Assembly: GCA_030998015.1 (NCBI GenBank)
Contig: JARWMV010000251.1
Coordinates: forward strand, 620,001 to 684,000
Direction: 5' to 3'
DNA: 64,000 nucleotides
From: Ceratorhiza oryzae-sativae
Lineage: Eukaryota > Basidiomycota > Agaricomycetes > Cantharellales > Ceratobasidiaceae
Made by a program: the position numbers and the translations under genes. The notes beneath the pieces are model-generated. The model searched no databases, had not been told where the DNA came from, and saw nothing but the letters and a program-made list of their open reading frames with translations. How positions within the stretch are numbered: position 1 is the first letter of the stretch; each line of letters starts with the position of its first letter. Shown here piece by piece: positions 12,060 to 24,100 of this stretch.

Positions 12060-14957
12060 TCACTTCAACCGCTTCTCGATAATCGCAACGTACTGTAACC
12101 AAGAATAGCTTTAACGGTTTCTTCTTCGGTCATCACAATCCACACTTACATCGTTTACGCCTCCTGGCAACGCTCGCAATCTACCTTTAGGTCCTACTCG
12201 GTATACTGTTCCTACTTTCCCAGGATTATCCTCCTCTTCATCCTCCTCCTCTTCGTCATCTTCGTCTCCATCCCCCTCTGGTATAAGTGGTGCACCCTCG
12301 ATAACACATTGGATCAAATGGCGATCATGACTGACTAGAAGCACTGCGCCCTTGAATCCGCGTAGCGCCCGCATAAGTCCGACGTTTGTGTCCTGATATA
12401 GTGGGCATGAGATCCTGAGCGGTCGGCGGTTACCTTCAAGAGTTGGCTTACCATGTCAAGATGAGTAGACACCTCGTCAAGAACCAAAAGGTCGGGAGCC
12501 GGATACACAATGAGCGCCAAGGCCAAGCGGACCTGTGTACCGCGTTATTGGTTAACCATTTCACATGACCACTCGACTAACCTTTTGCCCTCCAGATAGT
12601 GTGCCGACGGAATTGGTAGCTGTTCGCCCTTGAAGCCCGAAACTTCCAAGGAACCCTCGGGCAGTACCGTCGTCAATGTTGATGTTGTGTACATTCTTCA
12701 GTTCTTCTATGAAATGCTCCACGGAGGATACCGCGGCAACCTTCGGGTCGGAGAGCTCTTCTACCGAATGCTGAGAGTAGTACCTAGTTTAAAGAACCAA
12801 CAAGCTTAGATTGTACGTAGCGGTTTCTAGCGAGGTACGCCTACCCGATTCTTAGTCGTGGGTGTCTTTCGACCACTCCCTTGGTGGGTTTTAGCTGGCC
12901 AATCAAGAGTTTGACTAGTGTCGATTTCCCTTCTCCATTCTTCCCAACGAGTCCAACACGGTCTCCCGGGTGCACAGTTATGGTAACGTTGTCCAGAACG
13001 ACTGGCCCGGATTTCGAGTACTGATATGTTACGTTTGTAGCGGAGCATAGTGAGCCTGGGAAGCGAAGATCTTCCGGGTCGGGGAATGGAAGATTGACTG
13101 GAGGATCCACTCCTTGGATATCTATCTCCCCACGGCTCGTCAAATGAAACCCTATGCGAAACCTTCAGCTTTATTCGAGAAATACGCTGGGAACAAACCC
13201 ACCGGCGAAATCTCTGTTAAGTTTAAATCTGCGATATTCCTCAGTCCAGTGTATTCTCAAACTCGGACATTACGTACTTGTGCCCCTTCTCGTTGACTTC
13301 AAGCCCCCACCGATCGTCAAGTTTCTTCTGTCTACTCTTGACCATTCGCGCTTTGTTCTCGTCTCCGGTCTTCCGTGCTGCCCGGGCGCCTTCGGCGATA
13401 CTCTTCTCAATCAGCTCTCGCTTCTTGTCAAGAGCGTCTTGCATTCGGACTTGAGACTTGCGCTTTTTGGCAGCAGCGCGTTCGCAGGCCGAGATGGCGC
13501 CTTCGTGATATGCGAGCTTCTGCTCGCGTAGAAGAATCGTCTCTTGGGTCACTTGGTCGAGGAAGGCTCGGTCATGCGCCACAATAAGGATGGTAGTTTC
13601 TTCGAGAGTTTCCAAGTACCGCTGAAGCCACATGACTGATGGAATATCAAGGTAGTTGGTCGGCTCGTCGAGAATCAACTACGCCGATTAAATTGGGTTA
13701 GCGTATCCGGGATAAGAGATAGAACATACGAACAATATCGGGCTTCTGCAGGAGTGCACTCGCCAGAGTGCATCGAGAGCGCCAACCTCCACTAAGGTCG
13801 CTAAAAGGCTTATCTAACTGTTCTTGGGAAAAACCGAGGCCAAGGAGAATGACCCGAGCGTTTGACTCGGTTGCCTCCGCATTAACCTAGTAAAATATCA
13901 ACATCGCCAGCTATATGCGGTAAAATCGCTCAAAAGCCCAACGTACTGCGTCTAAATTGTCTTTGATTTCAATTAATAGGTCATTTGCAGACGTGTGGGC
14001 CGCGGTCGTGCTCTCCGGGCTTTGTTCGACCTTTCCCTCCTTGAAATCGGTTAACCTATTGGGATAGGACATTTCAGCAAGTAGGAGAAAGCCAAAACTT
14101 AAACTCATGCCGACTCTTTCTCCAGTCCAGCAACTTGTTTCTCACAGACAAGAAGTTGTTTCCTTGCTTCTGCACCCCGAGCTCCACTACGCTTTGCAGC
14201 TGTTTTCTGTGCGATTTCAAGATCTCGTGAGGCGCGCGAGTGACGTATCGTGACAAGGGCCTCCATCAGCCGAAGCTCCGAATCAGACTCGAGCGCAGTA
14301 GATAGTGCTGAATATACAACGGGCGTAAATACATAATGTGTGTCACGCGCTGGAGTTTTGTACGCACTCTTGTACTCCCACATTGTATATTCCCTGCGTG
14401 AATCGCTCTTTACCACAACCTCCACTACGGTAGCCTCTGTACCGCTCTTGGTCGGGTCCAGCAACGAATCGTCAACCTGACCGACAAGGAGAATCCGGAT
14501 GTTTTCGGGAACACCCGGAATTATCTTTTCGGCTAAAGCTTTTAGGATAGCTAATTAAACAAAAGTCAGATGCGGTTGCTAATCTACGATTCGCGTCGTG
14601 ACACAAACTTGATTTCCCCTGACCATTCCTACCAACAAGTCCGTAGCGAACGTTTGATTTCAAGCGCAGGTGTGCATCCACGAGTATATCGCGGTTGCCG
14701 ATGGAGATGTTTACTTTATTTGGCAAAAATGAGTGCTTCTTCGTCAAGCGTCGGTCGTTGCCATACCCTGTTGCAAATCAATCTAGACCATCAGCGTAAT
14801 TGTCAGTTACCTACAAATGGGTATCGAGGAGATTAGATATTACCTCCTTGGATAAAGTTGTGAGTGTATCGACGTGGAAACGAGAAGTCTGAGAAGTAGC
14901 AACAATCTTGGCTGTCGAGGCTTTCGTGCTCTTGGATACCTTGGATTTGCTTGCCAT
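12060..14957 (-). CDS. ABC-F family ATPase (soluble twin-NBD, ribosome-associated type)
   Basis: ABC-F proteins have two ATPase domains and no membrane segments, and act on ribosomes or in ribosome biogenesis. The ATG at 14957 starts MASKSKVSKSTKAS, a basic tail. NBD1 has Walker A GRNGQGKST (across an intron), signature LSGGW, Walker B ILDEPTNYLD and H-loop VAHDRAF. A charged linker (AAAKKRKSQVRMQDALDKKRE) follows. NBD2 has Walker A GKNGEGKST, signature LSGGQK, Walker B VLDEVSTHLD and H-loop VSHDRHL. The second D-loop reads VSTHLD where most ABC-F proteins have PTNHLD. An acidic tract (EGDGDEDDEEEEDEEED) precedes the C-terminus, which after a final intron reads YVAIIEKRLK with the stop at 12060. 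It could be an ARB1/GCN20 relative or a fungus-specific ABC-F; I cannot decide. Confidence 0.87.
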
Positions 14958-15403
14958 GGTCGTAATCTTGCGTTGAGTGTATGGTCTATGCGTACTAGGC
15001 TTCGGTTTGGAGGAGTTATCAACAACTGAAGCTAAGGGATATCCTCTGTGGTTATGAGGAGTCGAAGATCGTATGAGTCAGTAAAAATGACTCCTATGTG
15101 ATATGTCGGCTTGGCAGCGGTTGACTCGCATGTGTCCGCTGTCAGAGAGGCTCGCACGCCAGGATCCAACGTGGTTTATATCGAGGTGACTCCATCGCCC
15201 CCGGGAGCGTAATGACCATCACGTGAGAGTTCCTCGCGGGAGAAGTTCCATCACAATGACGCTCCCACAAAGCCTGACAGCTAGTATCACCGTCCATCTC
15301 TCCCGACGTGCCCCAAATCCGTACAGAAAATTCTCTAGCACACGCATGTGGGTAAATATCTCCCACGTCAGCTTCACTCATCGAACAGATCGCCAGAACA
15401 CCC
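14958..15403. promoter_or_regulatory. Divergent promoter region, ABC-F / glyoxalase II
   Basis: The 446 bp between two divergent start codons. It contains no coding frame I can support and no clear TATA box. Regulation of both genes probably sits here. Confidence 0.35.
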
Positions 15404-16449
15404 ATGCGAGTCGTGCCGGTTCCCGTTCGCAGTGATAATTATGCGTACCTTTTGATTGATGAAGTCACCAACCAAGCTGCTGCGGTAGATCCTTTTGATG
15501 TACCCAAAGTCCGAGCGCAGGCTGAGAAAGAGGGAGTGAAACTTACTGCGTTGATCACGACCCATCACCATGCTGGTAGGTCACATTACACGTGTACGCG
15601 AGGGGCCGATTCAAAACTAGTGGTGCCGTTCACCTAGACCACTCTGGTGGGAACGAAGACTTTGTATGTTGATCGAGACGTCGACGGGGGCAAGCAAGGC
15701 TGACACTGCTCCACACCCGAAAAGCATTCCGCATTCCCCAGCGCCACAATCTACGGTGGCTCTGACCGAATCCCGGCGTTGAACCATCTTGTCAAAGATG
15801 GTGACACATTCTCCATTGGAGAGAATTTGAAGGTCAAGTAAGTTTCCTACTGCTTTTGTCGAAGAGCGAGGGGTTATGTGGAAATACAGATGTTTAGCGA
15901 CCCCATGTCACACCCAAGACTCGATTTGCTATTACGTTGAGGATCAATCCCGACCAGAGCAAAGAAATGTCTTCACTGGGTATGTCACATCTTTAACCCT
16001 CAGGCGGCCGACCTTGAAATGTGGTGCAGGGATACGTTATTCATTGCCGGATGCGGACGCTTTTTTGAGGGAACGGCGGCCGAGATGGACAAGGCGTTGT
16101 CTTATCTCGGATCCCTACCAGCAGATACGGTTGTGTATAACGGGCATGAATACACCAAGTCCTCGTTAGCTTTTGGTACTCACATCGATCCCAAAAACCC
16201 TGCCATGGACAAGCTTCGCAAACTCGCTGAAGAAAGCGTAACCACCGGTCGAACGACCATATCGGACGAGAAAGAGTGGAACGTATTCATGAGACTCGAT
16301 AGTGCGGCTGTTAGGTATGCCCTCATTTTATTGTAATTTCACTACTGCATTGTTTGATTCTTCTTTGTCCCAGGTCTGCAACCCAGCTAAGCGATCGGGT
16401 TGAAGTCATGGCCAAGCTACGTGAGATGAAAAACTCGTTTAGAGGATGA
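15404..16449 (+). CDS. GLO2: Hydroxyacylglutathione hydrolase (glyoxalase II)
   Basis: Hydrolyses S-lactoylglutathione to lactate and glutathione, the second step of methylglyoxal detoxification. It starts MRVVPVPVRSDNYAYLLIDE at 15404. The metallo-beta-lactamase metal motif THHHADHSGG is restored by removing an intron (from the GTAGGT near 15575 to about 15640). Further marks: ATIYGGSDRIPALNHLV, the CLATPCHTQDSICYYV histidine, [22 protein letters not shown], and the substrate-binding YNGHEYTKSSLAF. The C-terminus is SATQLSDRVEVMAKLREMKNSF, stop 16447-16449. No mitochondrial presequence is evident, so a cytosolic form is likely. Confidence 0.93.
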
Positions 16450-17226
16450 TGGCCGATCGTTCAAGCAACTGGCAATGTCCGGCAGCAGTTGAAATAAAAT
16501 GAAATGTTTTACATGTGCTCGGGATCGTCCCGAAGAGGCCTGGAAGTGTGCGATCGAAGTTTCAGCCGGTGCCACACTCGCTCGGATCAGGTCCTGTGCA
16601 GATGGGATCTTGCGATCTAACTGCCTGCGGCTAGTTTTATGGTGGATCTCATGTCATCGGTGCGCCGATGCCAATCAACCGGCTTCGGGTATCACTTCTC
16701 TGGAGGATATAGGCACCCTCTTGTCGATCCCTCGGTATATCCGACGCTAATTTGGCAATTTCTGGTGCCTTCCCTCAAATCCAATTCGTTGGCCGCGTGG
16801 AGACAAGCTAGCAGGAAGCATGGGGATGCTTGTTATGCCCAGGCATTTCCCTCGATAAACCATAAATCCTGGTCTCGCCTACAACCCCCCGCTTGGTGCG
16901 CACCCAGTTGGGAAAACGTTATTCCCCGCCGCTTTACGAGCGACTAGTGCCTCCTGCCCAGTCGCGCCCTGGACTTCCGGCGATTTGCTTCTCTGCATGC
17001 GTGAGCGAGTTGTCGGTCCCGTGGCAGCTATATAATTGTCTATACCTCTGCGCCGGCTCGCAGTCGCTCTTTAGGTCCCTTCCCCCCTTTTTCTCTCTTG
17101 CTCATCCCGACGTAGGCCTCTACCCCTAGTCCCTCGATCGCTCCCCCAGACGCATAGATCAGACAAGGGCAACTCGTGTGCGATCGGAACCAGCACCCCC
17201 CTCCGGTTTCTCCTACCAAATATCCC
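16450..17226. other. Intergenic; upstream region of the DUF6533 gene with TATA-like box
   Basis: A 777 bp gap. TATATAAT at 17029-17036 lies about 190 nt before the DUF6533 ATG and is followed by a pyrimidine-rich tract (about 17075-17105), as is common before fungal transcription starts. Open frames inside are short and unlike known proteins. Confidence 0.4.
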
Positions 17227-19179
17227 ATGGCGGATCCAGCTAAGGCCGCAGCAATACAAGCTGCTCTCCATGAACTCGAGGCTGCCGTAAATCATGTGAA
17301 CATCAGCAGGCAAGTCGGGAAAGGTTGCTACCAAATGAAAACGGGCAGAAAGCTAAAATTCAAGTAGATACATGGGGATCGCAGGATATGCTCTCCTGAT
17401 TTATGACCATCTTCTGACACTCTCTGGAGAGGTACGGGCAGTCTTGAACGGTTATAATTCAGCTCATGTTTGAGAATTTGAACAGGTTGAACTAGTATGG
17501 AAGGCAGACAAGCGAAACGTTGTCACATGGCTTTTCTTCGTCGTAGGTTGACATGAATCCGTGCTGCTTATATGTTCATCTTTCGCAACAGAATCGCTAC
17601 CTTGTCCCTATCATACTTGGCATCGACTTGTACGACAAGGGTGGGCTAGCGAGTCATTTGACGAAGAATTTTTGCCAAACGTGGTTCGCCTTGGAGGGAT
17701 ACCTGAATGTCTTCTCCTTGTAAGCCGCATTTCTATCCATCTATCTACATGTACGTCTTTATGAAGCTACGTTCACAGTGCCGCTGTCCACGGTAAGTAA
17801 CAGGTATCACTGAGCCAGTTTCTCGCCTAAGCTTCCATACAGCTCTCGTTGCTATGCGCGTAAATGCGGTATGGGGTAGGCGAAAGTGGGTGACAATACT
17901 CCTGTGGGCGGGTGGGTCCCTGTATATCATAGGAACGTTGGCGATCATTTCTCCTGGGATCTTCCAGGTCTTAGGTGAGGCGTTTTTCTGGGAAATGTGC
18001 GAGGGAATACTGACTGGCCGAGACTTCAGGCCAGGTTTGTTTGCTTCTGGAGCTTCCTCCTCGATTCTGGACCCTAACTTCTCATATTCTCAGGTTGGAC
18101 CCAATCCTATATTCAATGTCTGCTTTGGGACGGTAAGCATGCTTCTTGCAACCGCCAACGCAGTCCTCTAAAAATATTCCAATAGATTACTTCCTACTTG
18201 TAAGACTTCGTTCCCGGTTGACATCAACCTGCTAACCAAGGCCGCTCCGTGACGTATAGCTGGGCAGTTTGTACGTTTGAAGCTCCCAATTGTAGCCTGA
18301 ATGCTAAACAGCGTGGTTTTAGGGATCCCCCCGATCCTCTTTGAGGCAATCATTTTCACACTCACGGTGATCAAAGCAATTGAGCATCGAACCAAGAACG
18401 TCAAAACACCCGTAGCGTACACCCTATATCGTGATGGTGTGTGCATGTATACACTGCCGATCGTCAACAACTCACCATGTATTCAGGCTTTTTATATTTT
18501 GTGGTCATTAGTCGTGAGTACACTTCCGAAGGGTCTTGCAAGAGCCACACTAATTAGATTAACAGTGTGTTCCATCTTTCCGTTGATTGTGTGGCTAGCC
18601 GGACCGCCAACCTGTGAGTTGCACTCAAACCAGAATGCTCATGAAAATAACAACTGGCATTAGTGGTTGCGATGCCGAAGTACTTTACTATGGCTAGTAC
18701 GTATCTCTACTACAGGTGGCAGCTGGCCCTTTTGCTGAAAGACTGGCACAGTTGTCAACGTGATGGGTTTCAGACTGGTTTTGAATCTGCGTGGGCTGCG
18801 TGGGGATCGTAAGTCCGGATTTCATTCCGCATACAATCCTGAATTCACGATCCGTCATTGCTCATCAGGTATAATGGCATCGTCAAGGGGCGGCACGACA
18901 GATGACATGGAGCTAAGCGATGTCAAAGGTGCCCACCCTGGCAGAGGAACGCTTTCCCCAGCTCCCCAACAACCAGTAGTCATAATCTCGCGTAACGGTA
19001 TTGTGCCAACCGGTTCGGACGCCCGCCTACCCGATGGTTACGCCCCGGGTAGCCCGGGAATCGAGGCCCGATGGCAGCACCGGCAGGTGGGGTATGCCGG
19101 TCAAGCGGGTACTGATCGATTTTCACGTGCTGAAAAGGGATATCCTCCTGGAATTGATGCAGCGAGGAGGGGATATTAG
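17227..19179 (+). CDS. DUF6533-type multi-pass membrane protein
   Basis: A basidiomycete-expanded family of about seven-helix membrane proteins with no established function. The ATG at 17227 begins MADPAKAAAIQAALHELE. Exon 2 carries the family N-terminal segment YMGIAGYALLIYDHLLTLSGE, then VELVWKADKRNVVTWLFFV and NRYLVPIILGIDLYD. Later comes the typical ALVAMRVNAVWGRRKWV plus hydrophobic segments (ILLWAGGSLYIIGTLAII). The last exon is a polar tail rich in Gly/Pro/Ser, stop 19177-19179. The first intron uses a GC donor (AG/GCAAGT). Exon boundaries in 17700-18900 are only approximate. It may be a receptor-like protein, but nothing in the sequence proves that. Confidence 0.75.
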
Positions 19180-19357
19180 TTCGGACAAATTTTATTTATA
19201 TGCTGGCCTCATTTCGTTCCATCTGTATTCATTTTCTCTGGTTTTGAATCAACGGATGCGCATTGTGTTGAATTGCGCACACAACGGTTGACCATGTTTA
19301 AACAGAAGGTGAAACCCGAGTGTCACGTGACCCTGCGCCCGGCAAGGCATCACCACG

Positions 19358-20212
19358 ATGCTCAGTGAGTTACTTACAATACTAGTCATATTCGCTGTAC
19401 TCAACAAAATTTAGTCGTTGGCCTAACTGGAGGAATTGGCTCTGGTAAATCCACTGTTTCGGCTTTACTTGCTTCACACGGCCTACCTATCGTTGATGCC
19501 GACTTGATTGCCCGGGAGGTTGTCGAACCTGGGACACCGGCACATGCTAGCATTTGCTCTACATTTGGCCCTTCCATTCTGGTTGAGGGAACCCATAACA
19601 TTGACAGGAAGAAACTTGGAGCTATCATTTTCAACGATGAGCAGAAACGTAAGCAGCTGAACGCTATCGTGCATCCTGCCGTACGCAAGGGGATCTTCCG
19701 GAGCATCGTCCGCCACTGGATGCATGGGCAGAGAGTATGCATTGTGGATGTGCCCCTCCTCATCGAGACTGGCATGTGGAAGCAAGTGGGGAAGGTGATT
19801 GTTGTTTACGTGTGCGTTGCCCGTGCCTCTGCTTTCCGTATCGTCTGACAAATATTCTCTTCGTTCTAGGTCTAAAGAACTTCAAATGCAGCGGTTGATG
19901 CGCCGAGACTCGTCCGATCGTGCTGCCGCTCAGTCCCGAGTTTCCGCTCAGCTACCGTTAGCCAGTAAACTCGAATATGCCGACATAGTGATCGATAATT
20001 CAGGGACCCTAGCAGACACCGAACGGCAGGTCAGCTCTCTGGTCCAGAGACTCGAGAAGGAGACAGGTTGGACCTGGCTCATCAGTTGGCTTGTCCCACC
20101 TATGGGGATTCTTCTTGGTGGATGGTGTCTCGCATGGCGCGCGATCAAGAGAAGCAGAAAAACAAAACGGAGGCCGGTGGTTCCGAGGGAGGGTGCTATC
20201 GAGCTGACCTAA
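19358..20212 (+). CDS. CAB5: Dephospho-CoA kinase with C-terminal membrane anchor
   Basis: Last step of coenzyme A synthesis: ATP-dependent 3'-phosphorylation of dephospho-CoA. The first exon is only ATG CTC A; an intron (19365 to about 19413) follows, giving [21 protein letters not shown] with the P-loop GGIGSGKST near residue 8. Family motifs: [52 protein letters not shown], and [20 protein letters not shown] after a second intron. It ends with a hydrophobic segment ([18 protein letters not shown]) and a basic tail. The single C-terminal helix suggests membrane anchoring, possibly to mitochondria or ER (inference). Confidence 0.93.
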
Positions 20213-22246
20213 ATTTTTAGGGTCTCGCATAGTCGAATGTTGCGTTCTTTCAGACCTAATTGATTTTGGAGATACGTTGAATGTAGTCTCGGATAAATTA
20301 TTACATACCCAGTAAAACTCTGGCCGTTACGGCTCTCAGTAGAGCGAATTTCCGCATAGATGGATTGTTGTCCGGGTCTGTTCTAGCCCAGGACTTGCGA
20401 GCTCCAGACTCACTAGTTCGTGCTAGCCACCTGACAAGGCACCTGTTCGAAATTTGGGTAATCGGAGTTTGCTTCCCAGGGGGTGGGTGCGTGTAGGATT
20501 CTGGTCCCACTGCATACTTCCGGGACCTGATCGCCTGCATCTTAGCATGGTGACTTCATGGCTATCCCGATGCATGTGGTCCGTTGGGCTTTGTCCCGTG
20601 TTTGGCACAAGCTTTTATCCCCAAATCGCGGAGCTCCACTGAATCGAACCAGATGGAATGCTCTGTTACATGTCACAGGAGGGGGGGATAAGCTTTCCAG
20701 GGCCAGAGCACGCCAATATCTTGTTTCGACTTGTGCTTGGAAGGTACAACGCCCCACTCTCTCTGGAGCAAATTCCCCACGTTGGGGCGGCTCGCCGGCG
20801 ATTTCACATTTTTTAATCGGTGATATACTCTCAACGACACCACTAATCGCCCACGATCAGACGGGGTCTATACACTGCCGACTCGGAGTGTTATGCAGCT
20901 ATCCCGATAGGGCGCAGAGCTGATGCTCAGACATGATAGTGAGCTGGCCTTCAACTTTTCAAGGATGTTTTTCAAGCTCAGACGCAAACAAGTCGGTAAG
21001 CCAGACGATGGATAGCGAGCTCATCCCTAGACTAAGTCACAAAAATATTTGGCATGCTGCTACTGTGTTGACTACAACTCTTGCTGGTGTCATGGTGGGG
21101 CGAGGCGGAGTTTTCATCCAGAGACGTGACCCTAACGTTACACGAGCCGAATGTAACAACCATGTACTTCTACCTAAAGTGTCGCTTATTTGGCGGTATT
21201 GAGGCTGGCACTCAGAGATATAAGAATAATTGAGTATCTAAGTGTACATAGCGATGGATTAGCTATTACATTTCCATGAAATTACAATAAAACCCGGCCG
21301 GTTCGGTGCATACACGCTGGCTTTGCAGGTCTAACCTGTAGAACACTCGCTAGTCGTCGGATACTCCTAACTAACCATGAGCCAATATCTCAATTCCCAT
21401 GACCAAACTATTTCAGGGTGTGTTTTGTATATCTTGACCGTGCCCATCGATCCTGAGACTGCATCTCAATACCGGAACTTGGAGTTATCCTGCACAATTC
21501 GATGATGTTTCTTCAGCCAGGGCGCTGCGTAGAATCCTCAGCTACATCCTGGTCCCACGCACTATTGGTTTTATAGAGATAGTTTGGGTCCAGCTCGTGC
21601 GCACTATATGGTTCACTGCCTACTCATTAAATTCACCAAGTGTTCTCCTGCATATAAGCTTGGAATTACTACTGTAGAAATCCAATCCAGCAACAAACAC
21701 CATATCTACTTTTGCGGATTCCATGATCTCCAGGATGAGGTCCGCTCCCGCCTCAGATGCTCATGTGAATCTGGCTTTGTCCTCGCAACACGCAGAACGT
21801 ACCAAGAATCCCGCGTACCGATCAACAAGGCGAGCGCTAGACCAGCCGCTACCTCCCCCCTTAGGCCCGCCCTGGGTGTTTGCTTCCAATTCATTCAGAG
21901 ACCATATCAGAAGTGCATCACCAGCCTCTACTCCCGAGTACGAGGCTAGCGTGATTTGTCCAATTTCACAAAGATTCAAATGCCCTATAGAGGTTGAACT
22001 GTACTTCCCTCCTCGGGCTCCGTTAAACCAGGCCAGAAAGCACTGACAGGTAGGTTGAGATACGCTCACTTGAAATTTCAACATATATCTAACTGGGTGT
22101 TCGTAGGGATATTTGGGTTGATTAAATTTTTGATCATGCGCGCATTGGATACTTCAGCGAGAGGCCATCCTTATACGAAAGATGAGACCATTGTAAACTA
22201 TACAGCATACACGAGATCAGCCTGTTATTTTAGATATAATAGGATA
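20213..22246. other. Long intergenic stretch without a supported gene
   Basis: About 2 kb with only short, unrecognised frames. The best are 20558-20923 (+, 121 codons) and 21723-22046 (+, ATG-started, 107 codons, Pro/Arg/Ser-rich). Neither has a motif, a homologous feel or intron signals I can defend. The stretch may include decayed sequence. It ends at the 3' element of U2 copy 2. Confidence 0.4.
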
Positions 22247-22258
22247 TAGGTTTAGGCC
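22247..22258 (-). terminator. U2 copy 2 conserved 3' element
   Basis: On the minus strand this reads GGCCTAAACCTA, starting 206 nt after the RNA 5' end, one base off the GGCCTAACCCTA seen at copies 3-5. It is a candidate 3'-end formation signal. Confidence 0.45.
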
Positions 22259-22277
22259 TAGCTAAACAGCGAAAGAA

Positions 22278-22464
22278 ATTCCGCGACGACACAAGCCAAT
22301 TCTGTAGCGGCAAGGTCATCTCGCCAACGCTCGTGCAAGCAGAGGAGCGTCAACCCGGGCGTCAAAAATTGAATAATCGATATAGCTGGCGGTGCCAGCG
22401 TTTAGTCGATTAAGACTAAAAGAACAGATACTACACTTGATCTAAGCCAAAAGGCCAGAGTGGT
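22278..22464 (-). ncRNA. U2 spliceosomal snRNA, copy 2 (possibly weakened)
   Basis: On the minus strand this copy matches copies 3-5 through the 5' half, including GATCAAGTGTAGTATCTGTT and stem IIb GCTGGCACCGCCAGC. Differences: the Sm flank is TTTTTGACG instead of TTTTTGCCG, stem III begins GGGTTGACG, and the stem-loop IV loop reads CAGAAT where the others have CAGTAC, the region normally bound by U2B''. The TATA box is also degenerate. It is either a low-expressed variant or an early pseudogene. Confidence 0.8.
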
Positions 22465-22492
22465 GAGGAGTTATCATTGCAAGCAGCAGGGA

Positions 22493-22574
22493 TTATGTAC
22501 ATGGGCTGGGTGGTCTGTGCGTGACCTGTTGTGTCTAAAGTAGCATCCTTTTTTTTATGCTATCTGGTCTGTGC
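22493..22574 (-). promoter_or_regulatory. U2 copy 2 promoter: proximal and distal elements, weak TATA
   Basis: On the minus strand the proximal element GCACAGACC (22512-22520) begins 56 nt before the RNA start and a weak TATA (TACATAAT, about 22492-22499) begins 35 nt before it. A second GCACAGACC at 22566-22574 lies 54 nt further upstream. The positions match the other U2 genes exactly even though the TATA box has drifted. Confidence 0.65.
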
Positions 22575-22698
22575 GCATGCGTAGCAAATTTCGGACATGC
22601 TTTGTGGTTTGACATGGGGGTTGCGCTTTTATTTGCTGGACAACAAGGTGTTGCTCTCAAAAGCATTTATATTCAACCATATTTCTAGCCGCATGCCA

Positions 22699-23954
22699 CT
22701 ACAGGCTCTTTTCCAATTCGATCAACTTGCGTATCCATTCCCCTTCCACACTTTGAGTTCGAGCCATGTCGACTGGCAGAAGTGGTCCCCGAGGTCGATT
22801 GTGCCCATAACCAAAGTATTCAGTTACGAAACTCTATTCATCATCAATTCTGCATCCTAGGTGTATGCACTACATTTATCCACGCACCTTGACACCAGAG
22901 ATCCCCCCAATCATTGAGATACCCCAATCTGCATGAGATAGCATGTTCTGAATCTCCATCGCTTCCGCAAGCTTGCCTTGTTTGAACAATTCGTATGCTC
23001 GAACGTGTGCTTTAGGAGCAATATTGGGTAACGCAGCAATCGCGCCTGGCGCACCGCATACAAGAGACGGCACAAGGATATCGGCGCGACCAGGGAAGGG
23101 CGCAAACGAGTTTGATGGCTGGCTGCTCGCTAGGCGATGGACTTTGCTGACCTGACCGCAAGAGAGTTTAACTCCCACGATATTCGGATGTTGTGCAAGT
23201 TGGGATAGCATAGTTGAGTCCTGAGAAATCTCATTAGATTTAGCATGTGTTCTATCACAAGGTCAAATTTACCAAGTCAATCCCTGCAGTGACCACGGGA
23301 AAGTTATATCTAAGAAAAAAAAACAGAGTTTCTCGATGAGATCTTAGGGAGATACACCTCCGGAGAGCTCACATCAGCATCGGAATCGGCGATGAATCTG
23401 CAACCTGTAAAATTTAAATCGATTCCAGAAATTTCGTTTCCAACCTAGCACAAGAACAGACTCACGTCCCGATGAAACTTCAAAATCGCCTCCTTGGTCA
23501 TCATCCCTGGCCATACGCCTGGTGTCAACACCAAAACGAACTCTGCGCCGGCCTCGGCCGCCTGAGAGCACAAAAGCTTCGTCTCTCGTGTGCTTTGGGC
23601 TCCAGTTCCAGCCATCACGACAACTCGCTTCTTTCCATGGTTCTTCCCATCATACCCGGCTTCATCAAGGACGGTTCGAGCGTGTCTGATGAGAGTGGAT
23701 CGTTCTTCATGAGATAGATGTTGCGCTTCACCGTTGCTACCTTGGACGAGTATACCAGTTACACCTCCATCGGCTAGACGCAAGACGTGAGCTTTGATGC
23801 TCGGGAAATCGAGCTCCTCGTCTGGGGTGAAAAATATAACGGCAGGAACGTAGATCCCAGGAGGAGGGACGGCAGACATGATGGTAGTAGAGCTTAGATT
23901 AGACTCATGTGGATTCACGATGTTGTGCTGAGTCGAGTCTGCCGGAGTTGCCAT
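22699..23954 (-). CDS. DapA-family class I aldolase (dihydrodipicolinate synthase-like)
   Basis: A TIM-barrel pyruvate-type aldolase; the fungal relatives are 4-hydroxy-2-oxoglutarate or 3-deoxy-hexulosonate aldolase-like enzymes. The ATG at 23954 gives MATPADSTQHN; a second ATG at 23879 (MSAVPPPGIYVP) sits right before the domain and may be the true start. Seen: VPAVIFFTPDEELD, GVTGILVQGSNGEAQHLS (the GxxGE substrate loop), VVVMAGTGAQSTRETKLL, the Schiff-base lysine in VGVKLSCG, and GAPGAIAALPNIAP. After the last intron comes SFVTEYFGYGHNRPRGPLLP and RKLIELEKSL, stop 22699. The catalytic tyrosine position reads TPGVWPG where relatives have a Tyr two residues after TP. Confidence 0.85.
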
Positions 23955-24100
23955 TTTGGAAAGAAAGAACAGTGTTGGAATTCGTGTCCATGTGGTTCTT
24001 GAGCCAGTCTGAACCCGAAAAGAGTAGTAACACCGGTACGTATTTCCAAAGCATATAAGCCGAATTTATTATTCTCGAATAAACACAATTATACCCTTGC

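Noticed and set aside
20213..22246. Possible transposon remnant in the long gene-free stretch
   Set aside because: I found no terminal repeats, target duplications, or transposase or reverse-transcriptase motifs by eye.
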